From Methylophilaceae bacterium LSUCC0717 (GTDB lineage Bacteria > Pseudomonadota > Gammaproteobacteria > Burkholderiales > Methylophilaceae): a DNA stretch of 64,000 nt. Shown here in pieces: positions 16,915 through 26,379 of the stretch. The stretch covers positions 868,001-932,000 of the forward strand of contig CP103436.1 of the NCBI GenBank assembly GCA_024919195.1. Reading direction: 5' to 3'. Positions within the stretch are counted from its first letter, which is position 1, and each line of letters opens with the position of its first letter. The notes beneath the pieces are model-generated. The model was not told the DNA's origin and did not search any database. It was given only the letters and a program-made list of their open reading frames with translations. The position numbers and the translations under genes were made by a program.

Positions 16915-17562
16915 ATGATTCTAGAAAAATTTCGTGAAGATTTATCTGTGGTGTTTCAAAGAGATCCGGCCGCCCGAAATTATTTTGAAATTTTAACCAC
17001 CTACCCAGGAGTGCATGCGCTCATACTTCATAGGCTTGCTCATTTCTTATGGTCAATCAAATTAAAATTAATAGCTAGAATATTTTCTCATTTAGCAAGA
17101 ATTTTTACAGGTATTGAAATCCACCCGGGAGCACAAATCGGTAGAAGATTTTTTATTGATCATGGAATGGGTGTAGTGATTGGAGAAACAGCAATCATAG
17201 GTGATGATTGTACTCTTTATCATGGCGTAACCCTTGGTGGTACAACTTGGAAAAAAGGTAAACGTCATCCGACCCTAAGAGATAATGTTGTCATCGGCGC
17301 TGGGGCAAAAGTATTAGGTCCGATAACGCTTGGTAATAACTCAAAGGTTGGCTCAAATGCCGTTGTGGTTACCGATATTCCAAATGACTCTACAGCAGTG
17401 GGCATTCCTGCAAAGATTATTGAATCCGGTGAAAAATTGAAAAAATTCAGTGCTTATGCTGTTGAAAAAAACAGTCAAGATCCTGTTTTACAATCGATTG
17501 ATGAAATTCTCAAAACACTGGAAAAGCAACAAAAAGAAATCAAGGCGTTAAAGAAAAAATAA
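16915..17562 (+). CDS. cysE: Serine O-acetyltransferase CysE
   Basis: CysE acetylates L-serine with acetyl-CoA, the committed step of cysteine synthesis. The left-handed beta-helix hexapeptide repeats begin at about residue 70 ([11 protein letters not shown]) and include [11 protein letters not shown] and HGVTLGGT with the catalytic His-Asp environment. The ATG at 16915 is favoured over a TTG at 16897; neither has a strong ribosome site. The product is about 215 residues, roughly 55 fewer than E. coli CysE, because most of the N-terminal helical region is missing. It feeds cysteine to the adjacent isc genes. Confidence 0.93.
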   Translation: MILEKFREDLSVVFQRDPAARNYFEILTTYPGVHALILHRLAHFLWSIKLKLIARIFSHLARIFTGIEIHPGAQIGRRFFIDHGMGVVIGETAIIGDDCTLYHGVTLGGTTWKKGKRHPTLRDNVVIGAGAKVLGPITLGNNSKVGSNAVVVTDIPNDSTAVGIPAKIIESGEKLKKFSAYAVEKNSQDPVLQSIDEILKTLEKQQKEIKALKKK

Positions 17563-17579
17563 TTGAACTGTTAACGTTA

Positions 17580-17613
17580 ATACTTGATCAAAATAGTCAA
17601 CTTTTAATATAAT
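17580..17613 (+). promoter_or_regulatory. isc operon promoter with an IscR type 1 binding site
   Basis: The -35 TTGATC (17584-17589) and a perfect -10 TATAAT (17608-17613) are 18 bases apart. Bases 17580-17604 match the 25-base E. coli type 1 IscR consensus at 22 positions by my count, and this site covers the -35. Holo-IscR binding would therefore block RNA polymerase. The predicted start is at about 17620-17621, on the ATG of iscR, so the mRNA would be leaderless. Confidence 0.78.
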
Positions 17614-17620
17614 ACACACT

Positions 17621-18100
17621 ATGAAATTAACAACAAAAGGTAGATTTGCTGTTTCAGCAATTCTTGATATAGCACTTAATCAAAAAAATGGTCCAGTAAC
17701 GCTGTTAGCAGTTTCTGAAAGACAGGGTATCTCTTTATCCTATCTTGAGCAGTTGTTCAGTAAATTGAGAAAAGGTGAGATAGTATCCAGCATCCGTGGT
17801 CCAGGTGGAGGTTATCGAATTAAAAAAGCCTACACAGACATTACGGTCAGACAAATTATTTCAGCAGTTGATGAAAAAATTGATGCGACTCAATGCGGTG
17901 GGACAGAAAACTGTCACGACGGTAATCGCTGCATGACCCATGACTTATGGATCTCTGTAAATAGGAAAATCTTAAGTTATCTGGATAGTCTTTCACTTCA
18001 AGATTTATATGATAATCATCAGCTTGCTGAGAGTGGAAACCAAAATCACAGAATTGATTTTTTTGAAAATAATCATCAGAAAAATGGAGTGAGGGTTTGA
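17621..18100 (+). CDS. iscR: Iron-sulfur cluster regulator IscR (Rrf2 family)
   Basis: IscR is a [2Fe-2S] repressor of the isc operon. The winged-helix domain covers about residues 1-80, and the cluster ligands Cys92, Cys98, Cys104 and His107 fall at the E. coli positions. At 159 residues it is full length. A matching IscR site lies in its own promoter, so autorepression is expected when cluster supply is sufficient. Its TGA overlaps the TTG start of the next desulfurase gene. Confidence 0.95.
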   Translation: MKLTTKGRFAVSAILDIALNQKNGPVTLLAVSERQGISLSYLEQLFSKLRKGEIVSSIRGPGGGYRIKKAYTDITVRQIISAVDEKIDATQCGGTENCHDGNRCMTHDLWISVNRKILSYLDSLSLQDLYDNHQLAESGNQNHRIDFFENNHQKNGVRV

Positions 18101-19236
18101 GTTCACTCTACTTTGATAACAATGCCACGACCCCGCTCCATAGTGAGGTTCATGGGGTAATGCTTGATTGTTTAAAGACTCAGTTTGGTAATCCTTCCAG
18201 TAATCATACTTTTGGGCGAAAAGCTCATGAGCTTGTTGAGGAATCGAGAGATAAAGTTGCACGATCTATCGGCGCCTTGCCCCAAGAAGTTTTCTTTACC
18301 TCAAGCGGCACAGAAAGCAACAACTGGTTTGTTTCTGGAATTAGCTCAGTCTATCCTGATGCTCACTTTTACTATGGCGCAACCGAGCACCCTTGCATTC
18401 TCAAACCAATGCAGAAACTAAAAAATAGCGGTATACATGTAAAAAAAATTCCTTGCCTTCCACGGGGCGGTATTGATTTTAAATATTTAGAGTCAATTAA
18501 TACCGATCACATAAATATCATTAGTCTCATGCATGTGAATAATGAGACTGGTGCTATTACGGATCTAAAAAAAATTAGAAAATTGGTGGGTGATAAGGCA
18601 ATCATTCATAGCGATGCAGTGCAAGCCTTGGGTAAAATTGACGTTAATTTCCATGAATTGGGGATAGATTTTATGACTATCTCAAGCCATAAAATCAATG
18701 GTCCTCAAGGAATTGCTGCTTTAATCATAAAAAACGGTATCGATATCGATCCATTTATCTTAGGTGGTGGTCAAGAGTCAGGAATGAGGAGTGGCACAGA
18801 AAATATTGTTGCTATCGCTGGATTTGCCAAAGCTTGTGAATTGAATAGTGAAAAACTTCAGGATTCTTCTAGACAAGGTGCTCTTAGAGATTTATTTGAA
18901 TCAAAGATTTCTGAATTAGGAGCTGTCATTTTTGCACAAGCAGAGCCGCGAATAGAAAATACATCATTTTTTGGTTTTCCTTCAATCGATGGAGCAACTC
19001 TCATTACAGCACTTGATAAATATGGCATTGGAATTGCAAGCGGTTCAGCATGCTCATCCAATAATAAAGAACCGAGCCATGTCTTGATTGAGATGGGGAT
19101 GGATCCCATGACAGCCCAAAGCGCTGTGCGATTAAGTTTATCAACACTAAATACACAAGACGATGTTTTATATTTAATAGACAAAATAAAATATGAGGTG
19201 AAACGACTTACCAGTTTCGCTTCCATACTTAACTGA
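18097..19236 (+). CDS. Cysteine desulfurase, first of two tandem copies (IscS/NifS-like)
   Basis: This PLP-dependent aminotransferase-fold enzyme of 379 residues should release sulfur from cysteine. PLP Lys199 (SSHKING), the PLP-stacking His97 (TEHPC) and the mobile sulfur-accepting Cys319 (SGSACSS) are present, so the active site is intact. It is clearly diverged from the canonical iscS that follows, and it lacks that gene's conserved C-terminal tail. It begins at TTG overlapping the iscR stop, with GGAGTGAGGG upstream. Its division of labour with iscS cannot be read from sequence. Confidence 0.9.
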   Translation: MSSLYFDNNATTPLHSEVHGVMLDCLKTQFGNPSSNHTFGRKAHELVEESRDKVARSIGALPQEVFFTSSGTESNNWFVSGISSVYPDAHFYYGATEHPCILKPMQKLKNSGIHVKKIPCLPRGGIDFKYLESINTDHINIISLMHVNNETGAITDLKKIRKLVGDKAIIHSDAVQALGKIDVNFHELGIDFMTISSHKINGPQGIAALIIKNGIDIDPFILGGGQESGMRSGTENIVAIAGFAKACELNSEKLQDSSRQGALRDLFESKISELGAVIFAQAEPRIENTSFFGFPSIDGATLITALDKYGIGIASGSACSSNNKEPSHVLIEMGMDPMTAQSAVRLSLSTLNTQDDVLYLIDKIKYEVKRLTSFASILN

Positions 19237-19250
19237 TAGAGGATATTTGA

Positions 19251-20462
19251 ATGAAATTACCTATTTACATGGATTATTCGGCAACAACGCCAGTTGACAA
19301 AAGAGTCGCTGAAAAAATGATCCCTTTTATTACTGAGGATTTTGGTAATCCTGCTTCAAGAAGTCATGCATATGGATGGACTGCTGAACATGCTGTAGAA
19401 GAAGCAAGAAGAAATGTTGCAAGTTTGGTAAATGCTGATCCTAAAGAAATCGTATGGACTAGTGGTGCAACAGAATCAAACAACTTGGCGATTAAAGGCA
19501 TTGCGGAATTCTACAGTAAAGATAAAGGGAAACACATCATTACTTGCGCGACAGAACACAAAGCTGTAATTGATGCATTTAGAGAGCTTGAGAGACTTGG
19601 GTACGAGGCAACCTATCTAGAACCTGAGGCAAATGGATTGATTGATCTTGAAAAACTCAAAGCAGCTATAAGGCCTGATACTGTTTTAGTTTCAGTCATG
19701 CTTGTTAATAATGAGATTGGTGTTATTCAAGATATAACCTCAATTGGCAATATGTGTAGGGAACATAATGTTTACTTCCATGTTGATGCAGCCCAGGCAA
19801 CTGGTAAAGTAGATATCGATCTGGCTGAACTTCCCGTTGATGCAATGAGTTTCTCAGCGCATAAAACTTATGGCCCAAAAGGTATTGGTGCACTTTATGT
19901 TCGTCGTAAACCAAGAATTCGACTCCAAGCTCAAATGCATGGTGGTGGTCATGAAAGAGGAATGCGTTCCGGTACATTAGCAACACACCAAATTGTTGGC
20001 ATGGGTGAGGCTTTCCGAATTGCTAAAGAAGAAATGCATGCAGAAAATAAAAGAATTAAAACACTCCACGAAAGACTTCTTAAAGGTCTTACAGAAATAG
20101 AGGAAGTGTATGTGAATGGAGACCTTGAACATCGAGTTCCTCATAACTTAAATATTAGTTTTAATTATGTTGAGGGTGAATCTCTTATCATGGCGATCAA
20201 AGATATTGCTGTTTCGAGTGGTTCCGCATGTACGTCTGCAAGCTTAGAGCCTAGTTACGTGCTCAGAGCTCTTGGTCGGTCTGATGAGCTAGCACATAGC
20301 TCAATTCGTTTTTCCATTGGACGTTATACAACTGAACAGGATATTGATCACGCGATAGATGTATTAAAACAAAAAATTGGGAAATTAAGAGAACTCTCCC
20401 CTTTATGGGAAATGTTTAAGGATGGAGTTGATTTAAGTAAAGTGGAATGGGCAGCTCATTAA
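19251..20462 (+). CDS. iscS: Cysteine desulfurase IscS
   Basis: IscS supplies sulfur for Fe-S clusters, thio-modified tRNA and cofactors. His103, PLP Lys205 ([11 protein letters not shown]) and nucleophile Cys327 ([10 protein letters not shown]) are in place. The C-terminal tail [21 protein letters not shown]-like ending, which binds IscU in E. coli, is conserved. At 403 residues it is full length. It stands 14 bases after the first desulfurase and 21 bases before iscU. Confidence 0.97.
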   Translation: MKLPIYMDYSATTPVDKRVAEKMIPFITEDFGNPASRSHAYGWTAEHAVEEARRNVASLVNADPKEIVWTSGATESNNLAIKGIAEFYSKDKGKHIITCATEHKAVIDAFRELERLGYEATYLEPEANGLIDLEKLKAAIRPDTVLVSVMLVNNEIGVIQDITSIGNMCREHNVYFHVDAAQATGKVDIDLAELPVDAMSFSAHKTYGPKGIGALYVRRKPRIRLQAQMHGGGHERGMRSGTLATHQIVGMGEAFRIAKEEMHAENKRIKTLHERLLKGLTEIEEVYVNGDLEHRVPHNLNISFNYVEGESLIMAIKDIAVSSGSACTSASLEPSYVLRALGRSDELAHSSIRFSIGRYTTEQDIDHAIDVLKQKIGKLRELSPLWEMFKDGVDLSKVEWAAH

Positions 20463-20483
20463 TAAATTTTTAGGAGAAAAATA

Positions 20484-20861
20484 ATGGCTTACAGTGATAA
20501 AGTTTTAGATCATTATGAAAACCCAAGAAATGTCGGGTCTTTAGATAAAGATGATCCGAATGTTGGGACTGGTATGGTTGGTGCGCCTGCTTGTGGCGAT
20601 GTAATGAAATTGCAAATTAAGCTTGGTGAAAACGGAATAATTGAAGATGCAAAATTCAAAACATATGGTTGTGGATCCGCCATAGCTTCAAGCAGTCTTG
20701 TAACTGAAATGCTGAAAGGCAAGACACTAGATGAAGCAGAATCAATTAAAAATTCTGCTATTGCAGAAGAGTTAGCATTACCTCCAGTCAAAATCCATTG
20801 TTCTGTTCTTGCCGAAGATGCGATTAAGGCAGCGATTGAAGATCTGAAAAGTAAAAAGTAA
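20484..20861 (+). CDS. iscU: Iron-sulfur cluster scaffold IscU
   Basis: IscU assembles [2Fe-2S] clusters for transfer to client proteins. The ligands Cys37, Cys63 and Cys106 and the exchange-promoting Asp39 are present, with the LPPVK motif (99-103) recognised by HscA. At 125 residues it is full length. An AGGAGAAA ribosome site precedes the ATG. The stop is directly adjacent to the iscA start. Confidence 0.97.
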   Translation: MAYSDKVLDHYENPRNVGSLDKDDPNVGTGMVGAPACGDVMKLQIKLGENGIIEDAKFKTYGCGSAIASSSLVTEMLKGKTLDEAESIKNSAIAEELALPPVKIHCSVLAEDAIKAAIEDLKSKK

Positions 20862-21185
20862 ATGGCCATCACTTTAACAAAAAAAGCTGCGGACCGAGTA
20901 GAAAAATATTTAGCCAGCCGAGGTAAAGGCATTGGACTCAGGCTTGGTGTTAAAACAACAGGCTGTTCTGGTATGGCTTATACCCTAGAATTCTTGGATG
21001 AACCGAATCCAGAGGATCAAATATTTGAAAGTTTTGACATCAAAATTTTCGTTGATCCAAAAAGTCTTGTTTATATTGATGGGACAGAACTTGATTTCGC
21101 TAGAGAGGGTTTGAATGAAGGGTTTAAATTTAATAACCCTAACGTTAAAGACGAATGTGGTTGTGGAGAAAGTTTCACCGTTTAA
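20862..21185 (+). CDS. iscA: Iron-sulfur assembly protein IscA
   Basis: IscA is an A-type carrier needed for [4Fe-4S] protein maturation. The three ligands Cys35, Cys99 and Cys101 (CGCG) match the family, with the usual 107 residues. It begins on the base after the iscU stop and ends in a TAATG overlap with hscB. All features point to IscA rather than ErpA, given its place in the operon. Confidence 0.95.
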   Translation: MAITLTKKAADRVEKYLASRGKGIGLRLGVKTTGCSGMAYTLEFLDEPNPEDQIFESFDIKIFVDPKSLVYIDGTELDFAREGLNEGFKFNNPNVKDECGCGESFTV

Positions 21186-21676
21186 TGGAATTTTTTGATA
21201 TTTATGAAATAGAACCCTCATTTTCTATCTCTGAGAGTGAATTAAAGAACAAATATTTAGTGCTCCAAAAAAAATATCATCCCGATCGTTTTGCACATTC
21301 GAACATTGAACAACAAAAAGCTGCTTTAATTAACTCCTCCCTCATCAATGATGCTTACCAAGTTTTAAAGGACGATATTAAAAGAGCGAAATACTTACTT
21401 GAATGTAATGAGATTGAAATAACAAATCACACTAATCCTGAATTTCTAATTAAACAAATGGAATACGAAGAAAAAATCGAAGATCACCGCCATGATAAAA
21501 GTGAATTAGTAAGTATACAAAAAGAATTACAAGAGGAATTAGAGCAATATAAAGTCAATCTTGAAACTAATTTCAATAAAAAAGATTTTGAACGAGCATC
21601 AAAGCAAATTAATGAATTCATTTTTATTGATAAATTACATTTAAAAATTAAAGAAAAAATAAATCAATTGGACTAA
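21185..21676 (+). CDS. hscB: Fe-S assembly co-chaperone HscB
   Basis: HscB is the J-domain partner that delivers IscU to HscA and stimulates its ATPase. The J domain carries HPD at residues 32-34, and the C-terminal helical bundle (about 80-163) is the IscU-binding part. The ATG at 21185, in a TAATG overlap with iscA, gives 163 residues and the expected N-terminus [13 protein letters not shown]. The frame is open 10 codons further up, but that would intrude into iscA. Confidence 0.94.
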   Translation: MEFFDIYEIEPSFSISESELKNKYLVLQKKYHPDRFAHSNIEQQKAALINSSLINDAYQVLKDDIKRAKYLLECNEIEITNHTNPEFLIKQMEYEEKIEDHRHDKSELVSIQKELQEELEQYKVNLETNFNKKDFERASKQINEFIFIDKLHLKIKEKINQLD

Positions 21677-23508
21677 TGGCATTACTACAAATATCAGAAC
21701 CAGGGAAAAGTACCGATCCACATAATCGTAAATTAACGATTGGAATAGATTTAGGAACAACCAACTCACTGGTTGCCTCAGTCATTAGTGGTGAAGCAAA
21801 AATACTTGAAGACAATAATTATCGTTTGATACCATCCAGGGTGTTATATGAACAGGGTCAGATATTAGTGGGTAACGATATCCCCAACCATGCTCTTACT
21901 ATAAGCAGTGTTAAAAGATTAATTGGCAAGAAAAAAGATGATATCGACGCAGATAATATTGCGCTAGAACTTGCAGATAGTAATGAAATTTTTATTCAAA
22001 CTCCACAAGGCTATAAATCCCCTATTCAGGTCTCCTCAGATATCTTAAAAAAATTAAAAAAAATTGCCTCAGATTATTTTGGAGATGAGATTTATGGAGC
22101 GGTAATCACTGTTCCAGCTTATTTTAACGAGGGTCAAAGACAGGCGACAAAAGAGGCAGCAAAATTAGCTGAAATCAATGTCCTCAGGTTAATTAATGAG
22201 CCAACAGCGGCTGCATATGCATATGGTCTTGACTCAAAAAAAGAGGGAGTATTTGTTGTTTATGATCTTGGTGGAGGCACTTTTGATGTCTCCGTACTGC
22301 AATTTAATGAAGGGGTCTTTGAAGTAATTGCAACTAATGGTAACTCTTCACTAGGTGGTGATGATTTTGACCAAATTATCAAAAACTATTTAATTAATAA
22401 ATATAAATTTAATTCCCAAAGCCTTAAGGATCAAGCTAAATTAAATTTAATTGCAAAAGACATTAAAGAAAAACTAAGTTCACAAGATACAATCAATGAA
22501 ACAATAAGATTCAATAACCAGGATTATCAGATAGATACATCTCTTAGTGAAATTGAAGAATTATTTACACCCCTTGTAGACAAAACAATCCAGTGTGTGA
22601 AAAATGCCTTGAATGATGCTAATTTAAGCACCGATGAGATTGATGGAATCATAATGGTTGGCGGTTCGACAAGGATGCCGACAATTCAAAATCATATTAA
22701 AAAATTTTTTAATCAAGACTTATTAAATGACCTGAATCCAGATGAAGTTGTGGCAATTGGTGCAGCGCGTCAAGCTTCTGTTTTATCTGGACAAGCGAAT
22801 GATGATACCTTACTTCTGGATGTCACTCCTCTATCTTTGGGGATTGAAACCATGGGAGATTTAGTGGAAAGAATTATTCCTAGAAATTCAACTATTCCGA
22901 TTGCCAAGGCCCAAGAATTCACCACCTACAAGGATGGGCAAACCATGATGAAAATTCATGTGGTACAGGGTGAGCGTGAAAAAGTATCAGAGAATCGTTC
23001 TCTTGGAGAGTTTATTGTAAAAGACATCCCCCCAATGCCTGCAGGGGCAGCAAAAATAAAAGTTACATTTCAGGTTGATGCCAATAGCTTACTTACCGTT
23101 TCAGCTGAAGAACAGACAACTGGAATAAAAACTGCAATAGAAATTAAACCATCTTATGGTATTGAAGAATCTGAGATAAGAAAAATGCTTGAAGATTCTT
23201 TTACCAATGCCGAGAACGATAAAAAATTTAGAAGCTTGGCAGAAGTAATTGTGGATGCAAACCAGATTTTAGAGTTAACCGAGAAGGCCATTCAAGATGA
23301 TAAACAACTTTTATCAGAATCCGAAAAAAGTACTATTGAAAGATGCATGAATAATTTAAAATCTGAAATCACTAAAAAAAATACTAGTAAAATTAAACTG
23401 GCAACAGATGAATTGAATAATGCGAGCATGAGCTTTGCTCAGAAAAGAATGGATAATTCCATATATTCATCATTGACAGGAAAGAATATAAACGAAATTA
23501 ATAAGTAA
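21676..23508 (+). CDS. hscA: Fe-S assembly chaperone HscA (Hsp70 family)
   Basis: HscA is the specialised Hsp70 that drives cluster release from IscU. The ATPase domain begins [12 protein letters not shown] (residues 23-34) and has [11 protein letters not shown] and the VGGSTRMP phosphate loop. The substrate-binding domain and lid complete 610 residues. DnaK is excluded by the operon position, the N-terminal extension ([10 protein letters not shown]) and a shorter lid. The ATG overlaps the hscB stop by one base. Confidence 0.96.
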   Translation: MALLQISEPGKSTDPHNRKLTIGIDLGTTNSLVASVISGEAKILEDNNYRLIPSRVLYEQGQILVGNDIPNHALTISSVKRLIGKKKDDIDADNIALELADSNEIFIQTPQGYKSPIQVSSDILKKLKKIASDYFGDEIYGAVITVPAYFNEGQRQATKEAAKLAEINVLRLINEPTAAAYAYGLDSKKEGVFVVYDLGGGTFDVSVLQFNEGVFEVIATNGNSSLGGDDFDQIIKNYLINKYKFNSQSLKDQAKLNLIAKDIKEKLSSQDTINETIRFNNQDYQIDTSLSEIEELFTPLVDKTIQCVKNALNDANLSTDEIDGIIMVGGSTRMPTIQNHIKKFFNQDLLNDLNPDEVVAIGAARQASVLSGQANDDTLLLDVTPLSLGIETMGDLVERIIPRNSTIPIAKAQEFTTYKDGQTMMKIHVVQGEREKVSENRSLGEFIVKDIPPMPAGAAKIKVTFQVDANSLLTVSAEEQTTGIKTAIEIKPSYGIEESEIRKMLEDSFTNAENDKKFRSLAEVIVDANQILELTEKAIQDDKQLLSESEKSTIERCMNNLKSEITKKNTSKIKLATDELNNASMSFAQKRMDNSIYSSLTGKNINEINK

Positions 23509-23513
23509 ATATT

Positions 23514-23846
23514 ATGCCTAAATTAATCGTATTACCTCATCAAGAATTGTGTCCAGAAGGTGACGTTATTGAAGCTAAAAGTGGGGATAGTATATGTGAT
23601 ACTTTGCTTAAAAATCATATTGATATCGAGCATGCATGTGATAAGGTTTGTGCTTGTACAACATGCCATGTCATTGTCAGAGAGGGATTTGACACCCTCC
23701 CCCCGTCCGATGACCTAGAGGATGATATGCTGGATAAGGCATGGGGATTATCTCCTAAATCAAGGCTGTCATGTCAATCAATTATTCAAAATGATGATAT
23801 TACAATTGAGATACCAAAATACACCATCAATTTAGCTAAAGAATAA
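23514..23846 (+). CDS. fdx: ISC-type [2Fe-2S] ferredoxin
   Basis: This adrenodoxin-type ferredoxin supplies electrons for cluster assembly. Ligands Cys42, Cys48, Cys51 and Cys87 occupy the same positions as in E. coli Fdx, with an extra Cys46 also shared with it. At 110 residues it is full length. It is the last gene of the operon. I found no iscX after it, and a strong terminator follows within 4 bases. Confidence 0.96.
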   Translation: MPKLIVLPHQELCPEGDVIEAKSGDSICDTLLKNHIDIEHACDKVCACTTCHVIVREGFDTLPPSDDLEDDMLDKAWGLSPKSRLSCQSIIQNDDITIEIPKYTINLAKE

Positions 23847-23877
23847 AAAAGGCTGCATAATCTGCAGCCTTTTTTTT
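23845..23877. terminator. Bidirectional Rho-independent terminator of the isc operon
   Basis: The stem GGCTGCA/TGCAGCC (23851-23857 and 23863-23869) with a 5-base loop is flanked by an A run on the left and eight T on the right. The A/T flanks extend the stem and make it work on either strand. It separates fdx from the convergent BI-1 gene. Confidence 0.92.
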
Positions 23878-23895
23878 AAACAAAACAATATATTC

Positions 23896-24579
23896 TTAGT
23901 CACGATTTCCCATGAATGCTAGGAGCAAATGGAGAAGATTTACAAATAGATTGTAAATATTCATATATAAAGCCAATGTTGCCATGATGTAATTAGTCTC
24001 ACCGCCTCTGACAATGCGATTAACATCATACAAAATAAAACCTGAGAAAATTAAGACGGCTATCGCTGATATTGCAAGCGATGCAGCAGGAACCTGGAAA
24101 AATAAATTAGCAATTGAGGCGAGTATCAATAGAACTAAACCAATGACTAAAAATTTACCCATAAAGCTAAAATCTCTTTTTGATGTAGTAGCAATCCCTG
24201 AGAGGACTAAAAAGATCGTTGCAGTACCGCCTGCTGCAAGTGTGACAATTTGACCACCATTGCTCAGGCTAAAGGCGAATTGCAAGATAGGGCCTAACAT
24301 CACTCCTAGAAAAAATGTTAAGGCAAGAAGAAAAACAACTCCTAGACTACTATTTCTATTTGCAGATATTAGAAAAAATAAACCAAAAATTCCAGCAAAC
24401 ATAAGCAGAGTAAACATGATGGGGCTTTGTGCAGCAAACCCAAAACTCATACTCATTCCAAGTAAGGCGCCTATCACAGTTGGTATTAGAGAGAAGCCCA
24501 GTAAAGCATAAGTGCTTCTTAAAACTTTATTACTTTGCACCGCCGATGCAGATGAAGCAATATTAAAGTTATCTTGCAT
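23896..24579 (-). CDS. Bax inhibitor-1 family membrane protein (YccA/YbhL-like)
   Basis: This integral membrane protein of 227 residues has about seven hydrophobic segments from residue 25 to the end, in the BI-1/TMBIM pattern. The closest named relatives are E. coli YccA, an FtsH modulator and substrate, and YbhL/YbhM. The biochemical role is not settled. The ATG at 24579 has AAGGAA upstream and gives the normal YccA-like start MQDNFNIASSASAVQ. The frame is open 20 codons further up, but that part is not typical. Confidence 0.88.
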   Translation of the reverse strand: MQDNFNIASSASAVQSNKVLRSTYALLGFSLIPTVIGALLGMSMSFGFAAQSPIMFTLLMFAGIFGLFFLISANRNSSLGVVFLLALTFFLGVMLGPILQFAFSLSNGGQIVTLAAGGTATIFLVLSGIATTSKRDFSFMGKFLVIGLVLLILASIANLFFQVPAASLAISAIAVLIFSGFILYDVNRIVRGGETNYIMATLALYMNIYNLFVNLLHLLLAFMGNRD

Positions 24580-24620
24580 AAAGTTTTTCCTTTGTAATTG
24601 ATTAATAAATCTAAAGTTAT

Positions 24621-24649
24621 AGATTAATAAATAAGTCAAAAAGTTTCAA
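24621..24649 (-). promoter_or_regulatory. Possible sigma-70 promoter of the BI-1 gene
   Basis: On the minus strand TTGAAA (24649-24644) and TAATCT (24626-24621) are 17 bases apart. The -35 overlaps the nagZ stop. The resulting 5' UTR would be about 35 bases. The -10 is imperfect in an AT-rich context, so chance is a real alternative. Confidence 0.4.
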
Positions 24650-25665
24650 GGCGTGTGGATAAAATTCATATTTTTCATGAGATTTTTAACATCCTCAACA
24701 TCCAAACCATCGATAGAGGAGTTTTGATTTTTTTTTATTCTTAATTGGCTTAAATCAGGAGCAGTAAAATCATCATAACCAGTTTGATCTAAAAATTTAT
24801 CTACATCATCAGGTTTATTGCAAATTAATACCACATCGCAACCTGTAGTTAAAGCTTGTGACACCCTTTTTGATATATCGGGAATATAATCAGCCACGCC
24901 CTTCATGCTTAAATCATCAGAAATAATTATACCTTTAAAATTTAACCTTTTCCTTAAGTAATCTTTTAACCAAAACGAAGATAGACTAGCAGGATTGTTA
25001 TCTGCCTTTTTATATATAACATGGCCGGGCATAATCGCGCCTAATCCATAATTAATCAAAGATTCAAAACAATCAATATCATTTTCCATTTCGGCTAAAC
25101 TTCTGTTATCTATCGAAATTTCTTGATGTGAATCTTCATGAATAAATCCATGACCAGGGAAATGTTTCCCGACTGAGTTCATTCCAGCCTGATGTTGACC
25201 ATCAACAAATGCCTTAGCTAATTCGATAATGGCTTTGGGGTTATCAGAGAATGAGCGGTTTCCAATCACGCTGCTCTTTCCATAATTAATATCAAGTACA
25301 GGGGAATAATTCAAGTCGATATGTAATTCCCCTAACTCTCTAGCAATTAACCACCCAGCATATCTTGCAAGCCTTAAGCCTTGTTCAGAATCATGAGCAT
25401 ACGAATCACCCAATTTACTCATCGAGGGCATAGCATAAAAATTTTCTCTAAATCGCTGCACGCGACCGCCCTCATGATCGACGGTGATCAAAAGGTCGTC
25501 ACGAACTGACTTGATAGATGAAATTAAATTTTGAATTTGATTTTTGTTATCATAATTACGAGTAAATAAAATAACTCCACAAACCATAGGATGAGACAGT
25601 CTTTGAATATCTCTCTGGGTAATTTCTTTCCCTTCAATATCAATAATGATTGAGCCAGTCAGCAT
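24646..25665 (-). CDS. nagZ: Beta-N-acetylhexosaminidase NagZ
   Basis: NagZ removes N-acetylglucosamine from anhydro-muropeptides in the cytosol during murein recycling. The glycoside hydrolase family 3 barrel shows the NagZ signature KHFPGHG (near residues 168-174), followed by the catalytic His/Asp loop. A second strand ends in ISDDLSMKG with the nucleophile Asp. At 339 residues it is full length and has no signal peptide. It directly follows the YhhQ-like gene and may share the transcript of the peptide-importer genes. Confidence 0.94.
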   Translation of the reverse strand: MLTGSIIIDIEGKEITQRDIQRLSHPMVCGVILFTRNYDNKNQIQNLISSIKSVRDDLLITVDHEGGRVQRFRENFYAMPSMSKLGDSYAHDSEQGLRLARYAGWLIARELGELHIDLNYSPVLDINYGKSSVIGNRSFSDNPKAIIELAKAFVDGQHQAGMNSVGKHFPGHGFIHEDSHQEISIDNRSLAEMENDIDCFESLINYGLGAIMPGHVIYKKADNNPASLSSFWLKDYLRKRLNFKGIIISDDLSMKGVADYIPDISKRVSQALTTGCDVVLICNKPDDVDKFLDQTGYDDFTAPDLSQLRIKKNQNSSIDGLDVEDVKNLMKNMNFIHTP

Positions 25666-26379
25666 TTATATTTTTAGTTTAAATGGGTTAAAGTTTGTCT
25701 GATGATCATAATAGTCAATATTCTCTTTTCTTTTTAAAAAATTAATTATCTTGTAGATAAATGGAGTGAAGGCAACTTCTACCATGGTTTTTGCAAAAAA
25801 TTGAGCAACAACAACGAGCAATATTTTGTCGTTAGGAATAATGCCTGAATTATAAAAAGCTAAAGGGTAAAATAATATTGAATCAACTCCCTCGCCAGCA
25901 ATTGTTGAAGAAATTGTTCTAAACCACAAATGTTTTCCCTGAGACCATATCTTCATTTTTGCCATCACCCAGGAATTAATAAATTCACCTGCGGCAAATG
26001 CTATTAATCCGGCCAATGCTACCCTCCACGCTGATCCAAAGGCAATTTCATACACCTCTTGGTTATCCCAAAAAGGGGCTGGTGGCAGGGCTACAATCAC
26101 CCATGCCATTAATGATGCAAAAGCTAATCCAGCAAATCCAGTCCAAATGACTCTTCGAGATGCCGCATAGCCATAAACCTCAGTTAAGATATCGCCAAAA
26201 ATAAAGGATATTGGGAAAAATAACACCCCTGCCCCAAACGTGATTGTCCCAATCATTGGAAGGTCGAGTTGAGATATTTTAGCTGGCCCAATGATATTAG
26301 CAGTTATTAAAACTGTCACAAATGCAGCCATGGCCAAATCATAATATTTATAATTTTGGGTTGGGTTACTTATTTTCAT
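25666..26379 (-). CDS. Queuosine precursor transporter (YhhQ/VUT family)
   Basis: YhhQ-family proteins are small inner-membrane carriers of preQ0/preQ1, the precursors of the tRNA base queuosine. The 237-residue protein has about six membrane segments. The conserved family patterns FPISFIFGDILTEVYGY and AAGEFINSWVMAKMK are present, as is the GEGVDSILFYP block. The start overlaps the end of the upstream permease gene by 14 bases. No queuosine biosynthesis gene is in the window, so the substrate is inferred from family. Confidence 0.85.
   Translation of the reverse strand: MKISNPTQNYKYYDLAMAAFVTVLITANIIGPAKISQLDLPMIGTITFGAGVLFFPISFIFGDILTEVYGYAASRRVIWTGFAGLAFASLMAWVIVALPPAPFWDNQEVYEIAFGSAWRVALAGLIAFAAGEFINSWVMAKMKIWSQGKHLWFRTISSTIAGEGVDSILFYPLAFYNSGIIPNDKILLVVVAQFFAKTMVEVAFTPFIYKIINFLKRKENIDYYDHQTNFNPFKLKI

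Noticed and set aside
18097-20462. The two desulfurase genes as one broken or duplicated gene
   Set aside because: Both frames are complete with all catalytic residues and differ throughout, so they are separate functional genes rather than a frameshifted pair.
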